Origin: Hathewaya limosa
Lineage (GTDB): Bacteria; Bacillota; Clostridia; Clostridiales; Clostridiaceae
DNA: 64,000 nt
Assembly: GCF_030815255.1 (NCBI RefSeq)
Contig: NZ_JAUSWN010000008.1
Location: 1-64,000 of the forward strand
Direction: 5' to 3'
The notes below the pieces were generated by a model. It searched no databases. It was given only the letters and a program-made list of their open reading frames with translations, and was not told where the DNA came from. This document shows, piece after piece, positions 63,301-64,000 of this stretch. Made by a program: the position numbers and the translations under genes. The number at the start of each line of letters is the position of its first letter. Position 1 is the stretch's first letter.

Positions 63301-64000
63301 ACTATAACTAATGGTGCTACACAGAGTTTTGCAGTAACAGCTACTGGTAGTATTTTAAATGGATTGCCTTCTAATCAGGTATTGGTAAATATATTAGTTC
63401 CTAGTAAAAACTCAATTAAAGTACAGAAGATTCAGAGAAGAAACGGAGATTTACAATTTACAAATAAACCTATAGAAATTAATAGTGGAAAATTAATAGA
63501 GTACAAAATAAGAATTGAAAATATATTAAATATTAAGTTGTATAAAGTAAGTATAGAGGATGTTTTAGATAATAGGTTAGAATATGTAGAATTAATTTCT
63601 GTTACTAAGGGGATATGTGCATTACAAAACAATAATACAGTAGTATGGAATGAAATTAATGAATTATTACCTGGAGAAACACATGAGGCTATATTTTTAG
63701 TTAGAAATACATCATTAAATACAGGACAAATCTTTAATGCAGCTCTTCCAAGTTTTTATTTAACATTGACGGGAGAAAGAGTATTTGGAGAATTGTCTAA
63801 TAAAGTTTTTATAAAATTATTAGGAGAAAGATATACTTTTGTACCTAATGAAAATAATTATATTTCTTATAATCAAGCTATAAGTTATACTATCCTGGGA
63901 GCTGAGAGTAAATTTGCATATGTTTTAGAAAATAATTATGATGTGCCAACGTCCTATAATTTAACAATAGGAGTTCTTCCTATTAGATATAAATTAGTGA
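57301..64000 (+). CDS. Giant DUF11-type repeat protein 2 (3' end outside window)
   Basis: An uninterrupted frame of 2233 codons with no stop before the window edge. It begins MNNNIEIDRNAVKPGSS and enters directly into A1 (IGDTITYIIQITIPKGVLAG), so it lacks the 740-residue front part of giant 1. Alternating A and B modules start near residues 21, 158, 298, 449, 590, 734, 872, 1012, 1161, 1296, 1434 and 1604, each best matching the module of the same rank in giant 1. The last B type is repeated four times (1604, 1749, 1895, 2038), followed by the FVPNENNYIS module at 2177. No signal peptide. GGAG is 16 bases before the ATG, unusually far; ATA at 57292 would be better spaced. Confidence 0.85.
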   Translation, partial: MNNNIEIDRNAVKPGSSLTLDTLVSPISPKIGDTITYIIQITIPKGVLAGNIQLKDTFPETKQQFIAGSILVNGQPMGVEPIPARGVLTFPVVSTIDATTKEVTEIYSFDVRIVNAIESGDFIDKQINTAEVTWDNNTTGATNIVVSSENNVNVTMPFIQIRKFQNNVTKATGNTIEDINFISTDTLTYKISVTNTGLNVAYNVTVADIISNYLSIDTVSLNATKGTGSFVGNTLTWNITTLEVGESVIIGFNVTGGNSIPAVNNVQNTANVTYSTNNNGFGKNLTPRTSNLVTLNINNLNLSITSSKTNDLLEDTIQYTVIFSVYKGTVLDDAQLKSIIPNSQEYISGSATKQINNNLPEVVVPSINSTATEQQLIFPKPIIGSNNNIDASKQNITIKYIFSSKVINVIQVYPYVEDQTIKSSVNWSEGSSINNEINANVLIKLKSSDISITQEQMNFTSIKKYTTGDISATIGDIIYYKITIKSKGAVGGYNLQLQDILNNNLNFLDTIKQPTLGTIVKPTGVPGGTLQWNIDFLNSETTAVYEFSVQVNSSAPLADNFSNNVVGQYSTDSVSTKVFNLSSNTLKIYTTGIYLLAKTLPSIAIGDSVLYSMKVIIPKGKTIYDLTLDIQLDLGQTYTVGSWYSSLGNAGTPSMSLGNTDIQYIESRNPISASASSDLIITYTFQTNTVYVSDLTESSKNQITTINANWRNSSGGAIMGPVSFINNIKINRPNLTCIQEQRNITKGQSTFTSDLINNASIGDELELSFSITNNGTGNAYKVVTGDNLPSWLTYVGSSTPGVGISGSRVGWDPGTINVGDTANAKITVRINALPSYPDPNYFYGNLVGASGSSITLGPIESNRIGYNYVAPEFLLSLVDENGNKILPAYIEGDIINYEFKIIVSKGTTAYNLYIARVTLPTGQTYVSNSLTSTGGVTISPSPSTLTFPNEGTVYSSTQDRIITYNFKVNVNSLASTGQERQEVETQLYWNKAPGDPITVQYGFMYEYLTPVKLGLVKTHSLNGTNFVSSSITIKRKELVYYKLEIQNPSAYPAYNVEVVDQLPPNMIMQSLENIGLSQGVLIRNGNIIGSTKLEFIIQTLSASSSITIIYTAILDGIVVAGSTISSMVTATYSTLLDRYNLVVYGPVNSMELSSTISQYGIELTKETTNTETYWDANVPYNVTVKVPQGIQLYDLQVSDKYPNGLFFVGPAYLNGTQISVTASSGKVFFPLINENAANNETILEYTYTSNVSADENVDPFEKSLENIAELSWGLSNGSSTKFTMNSSSIVIVQNPNINIQKFQRNKTDNGIFDIKQISVKSGDILEFKLVVINSGPGKGYTIECADILNNSIKYLRYISTSIGTLSYSSSNHTVNWTIDILPSNTMATAIFEVEVIGGISAFGVSTNNLSATYYGKNNPSISTQAIEQRYPPISIQLTSNKSTFLVNDIVTYNVVITVPNQMIFYNLKVQNILPIGQEFVSSTLNDISISPDVNNQLITFPVIPISRLNSHRDNIKEIKEGEEISKKELNLKNRNNGVVSVATISKAKARTFSYQIKAIVKSADMSKGIPDIQMDSANVNWSLDATNTQLVNPISDTVEVLATNNLVFIEKLQKIKTAGNFTTNDIEVTSGEEIQYNIVITNTGKIKAYNVKIEDILNDKLQYVGVDSSTQGTVNVQSVTGKNTLVWEGIVELDPGQKAELVYTVNTTSTANATISNQAISKFAITSGGDELGRTPSNEVFTNILVGNPNLVQVQKLQRINGIGNFSTNEIEISSEEEIEYKLVVTNGAMKTYKIEIQDILNDKFQYISNTTPTVGAAGIQNIGGKNVLIWNGITELNPDQSIELVFVVKGVSSVADRISNQTTSSFAVTATGANISGTPSNEVFTNILVGNQTLIRLIKFQRINNVGKFLTTDIDVSNGEEIEYKLSILNMGTIDVYKIKIEDILEKDLIFKNIKVISQGQAELQQDNNKLVWDLKDKLGPNKTAQLVYIVKTNSSITGTITNGATQSFAVTATGSILNGLPSNQVLVNILVPSKNSIKVQKIQRRNGDLQFTNKPIEINSGKLIEYKIRIENILNIKLYKVSIEDVLDNRLEYVELISVTKGICALQNNNTVVWNEINELLPGETHEAIFLVRNTSLNTGQIFNAALPSFYLTLTGERVFGELSNKVFIKLLGERYTFVPNENNYISYNQAISYTILGAESKFAYVLENNYDVPTSYNLTIGVLPIRYKLV
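62110..63828 (+). repeat. Four tandem copies of module B6 in giant protein 2
   Basis: Successive units of about 430-435 bases share the pattern KLQRIN, GNFTTNDIEVTSGEEIEYKL, YKIEIQDILNDKLQYV, and TPSNEVFTNILVG. Copies 1 to 3 are the most alike; the fourth is more diverged. The equivalent position in giant protein 1 has one copy. Confidence 0.8.

Noticed and set aside
57116..64000. Apparent absence of any complete plus-strand gene in the last 6.9 kb
   Set aside because: The plus frame from 57301 stays open to the edge and encodes modules homologous to the previous giant; it only looks empty because its stop lies outside the window.
37381..64000. Prophage or integrated element carrying the large structural genes
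   Set aside because: No integrase, transposase, terminase, capsid or tail-module genes, no flanking tRNA and no attachment-site repeats were seen within the window; the right border is outside it.

Overview
The window is one contiguous piece of a low-GC, spore-forming Firmicute, most likely Clostridium in the strict sense. The evidence is the very AT-rich sequence with A/T-ending codons, the strong GGAGG-type ribosome binding sites, the spore-cortex amidase CwlD, and a complete clostridial methylaspartate pathway of glutamate fermentation. Species cannot be named from sequence reading alone; relatives of C. tetani, C. tetanomorphum or C. novyi are plausible. I see no tRNA, rRNA, CRISPR array, transposase, integrase or phage gene.

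Bases 1-20300 hold the translation super-operon: the end of tuf, then rpsJ through rplO, secY, adk, a KOW protein, infA, rpmJ, rpsM, rpsK, rpsD, rpoA and rplQ. The ECF transporter energising module (ecfA1, ecfA2, ecfT), truA, and rplM-rpsI with a structured leader follow. map, which usually follows adk, is absent. Several true starts are TTG or GTG, and rpmD (59 residues) is short enough to be missed.

Bases 20300-23030 carry a Na+/phosphate symporter and cwlD. Bases 23300-33600 form a catabolic block: a GntR regulator with a palindrome just downstream of its promoter, glutamate mutase (glmS, reactivase glmL, glmE), methylaspartate ammonia-lyase, a two-subunit class I hydratase inferred to be mesaconase, and the three subunits of citramalate lyase. 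Together they convert glutamate via 3-methylaspartate, mesaconate and citramalate to acetate and pyruvate. Bases 33700-37300 have a membrane-linked MutS-like ATPase, a HAD nucleotidase and a cysteine desulfurase-like enzyme.

Bases 37381-64000 are an accessory region of unusual structural proteins: a Cys-rich, Pro/Thr-tailed protein on the minus strand with a sigma-K-like promoter; a coiled-coil protein with a DUF3343 partner; a secreted transglutaminase-fold protein with exact 369-bp coiled-coil repeats; two tandem DNRLRE proteins; and two giant DUF11-type repeat proteins (2892 residues, and more than 2233 residues running off the window). The two giants are colinear module by module, alternating two module types, and the second has amplified one module to four copies. 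The giants and DNRLRE proteins have no signal peptide, and the end of the first giant shares a Cys motif with the minus-strand protein. My working hypothesis, not proven, is that this locus builds a spore surface layer or appendage from the mother cell.
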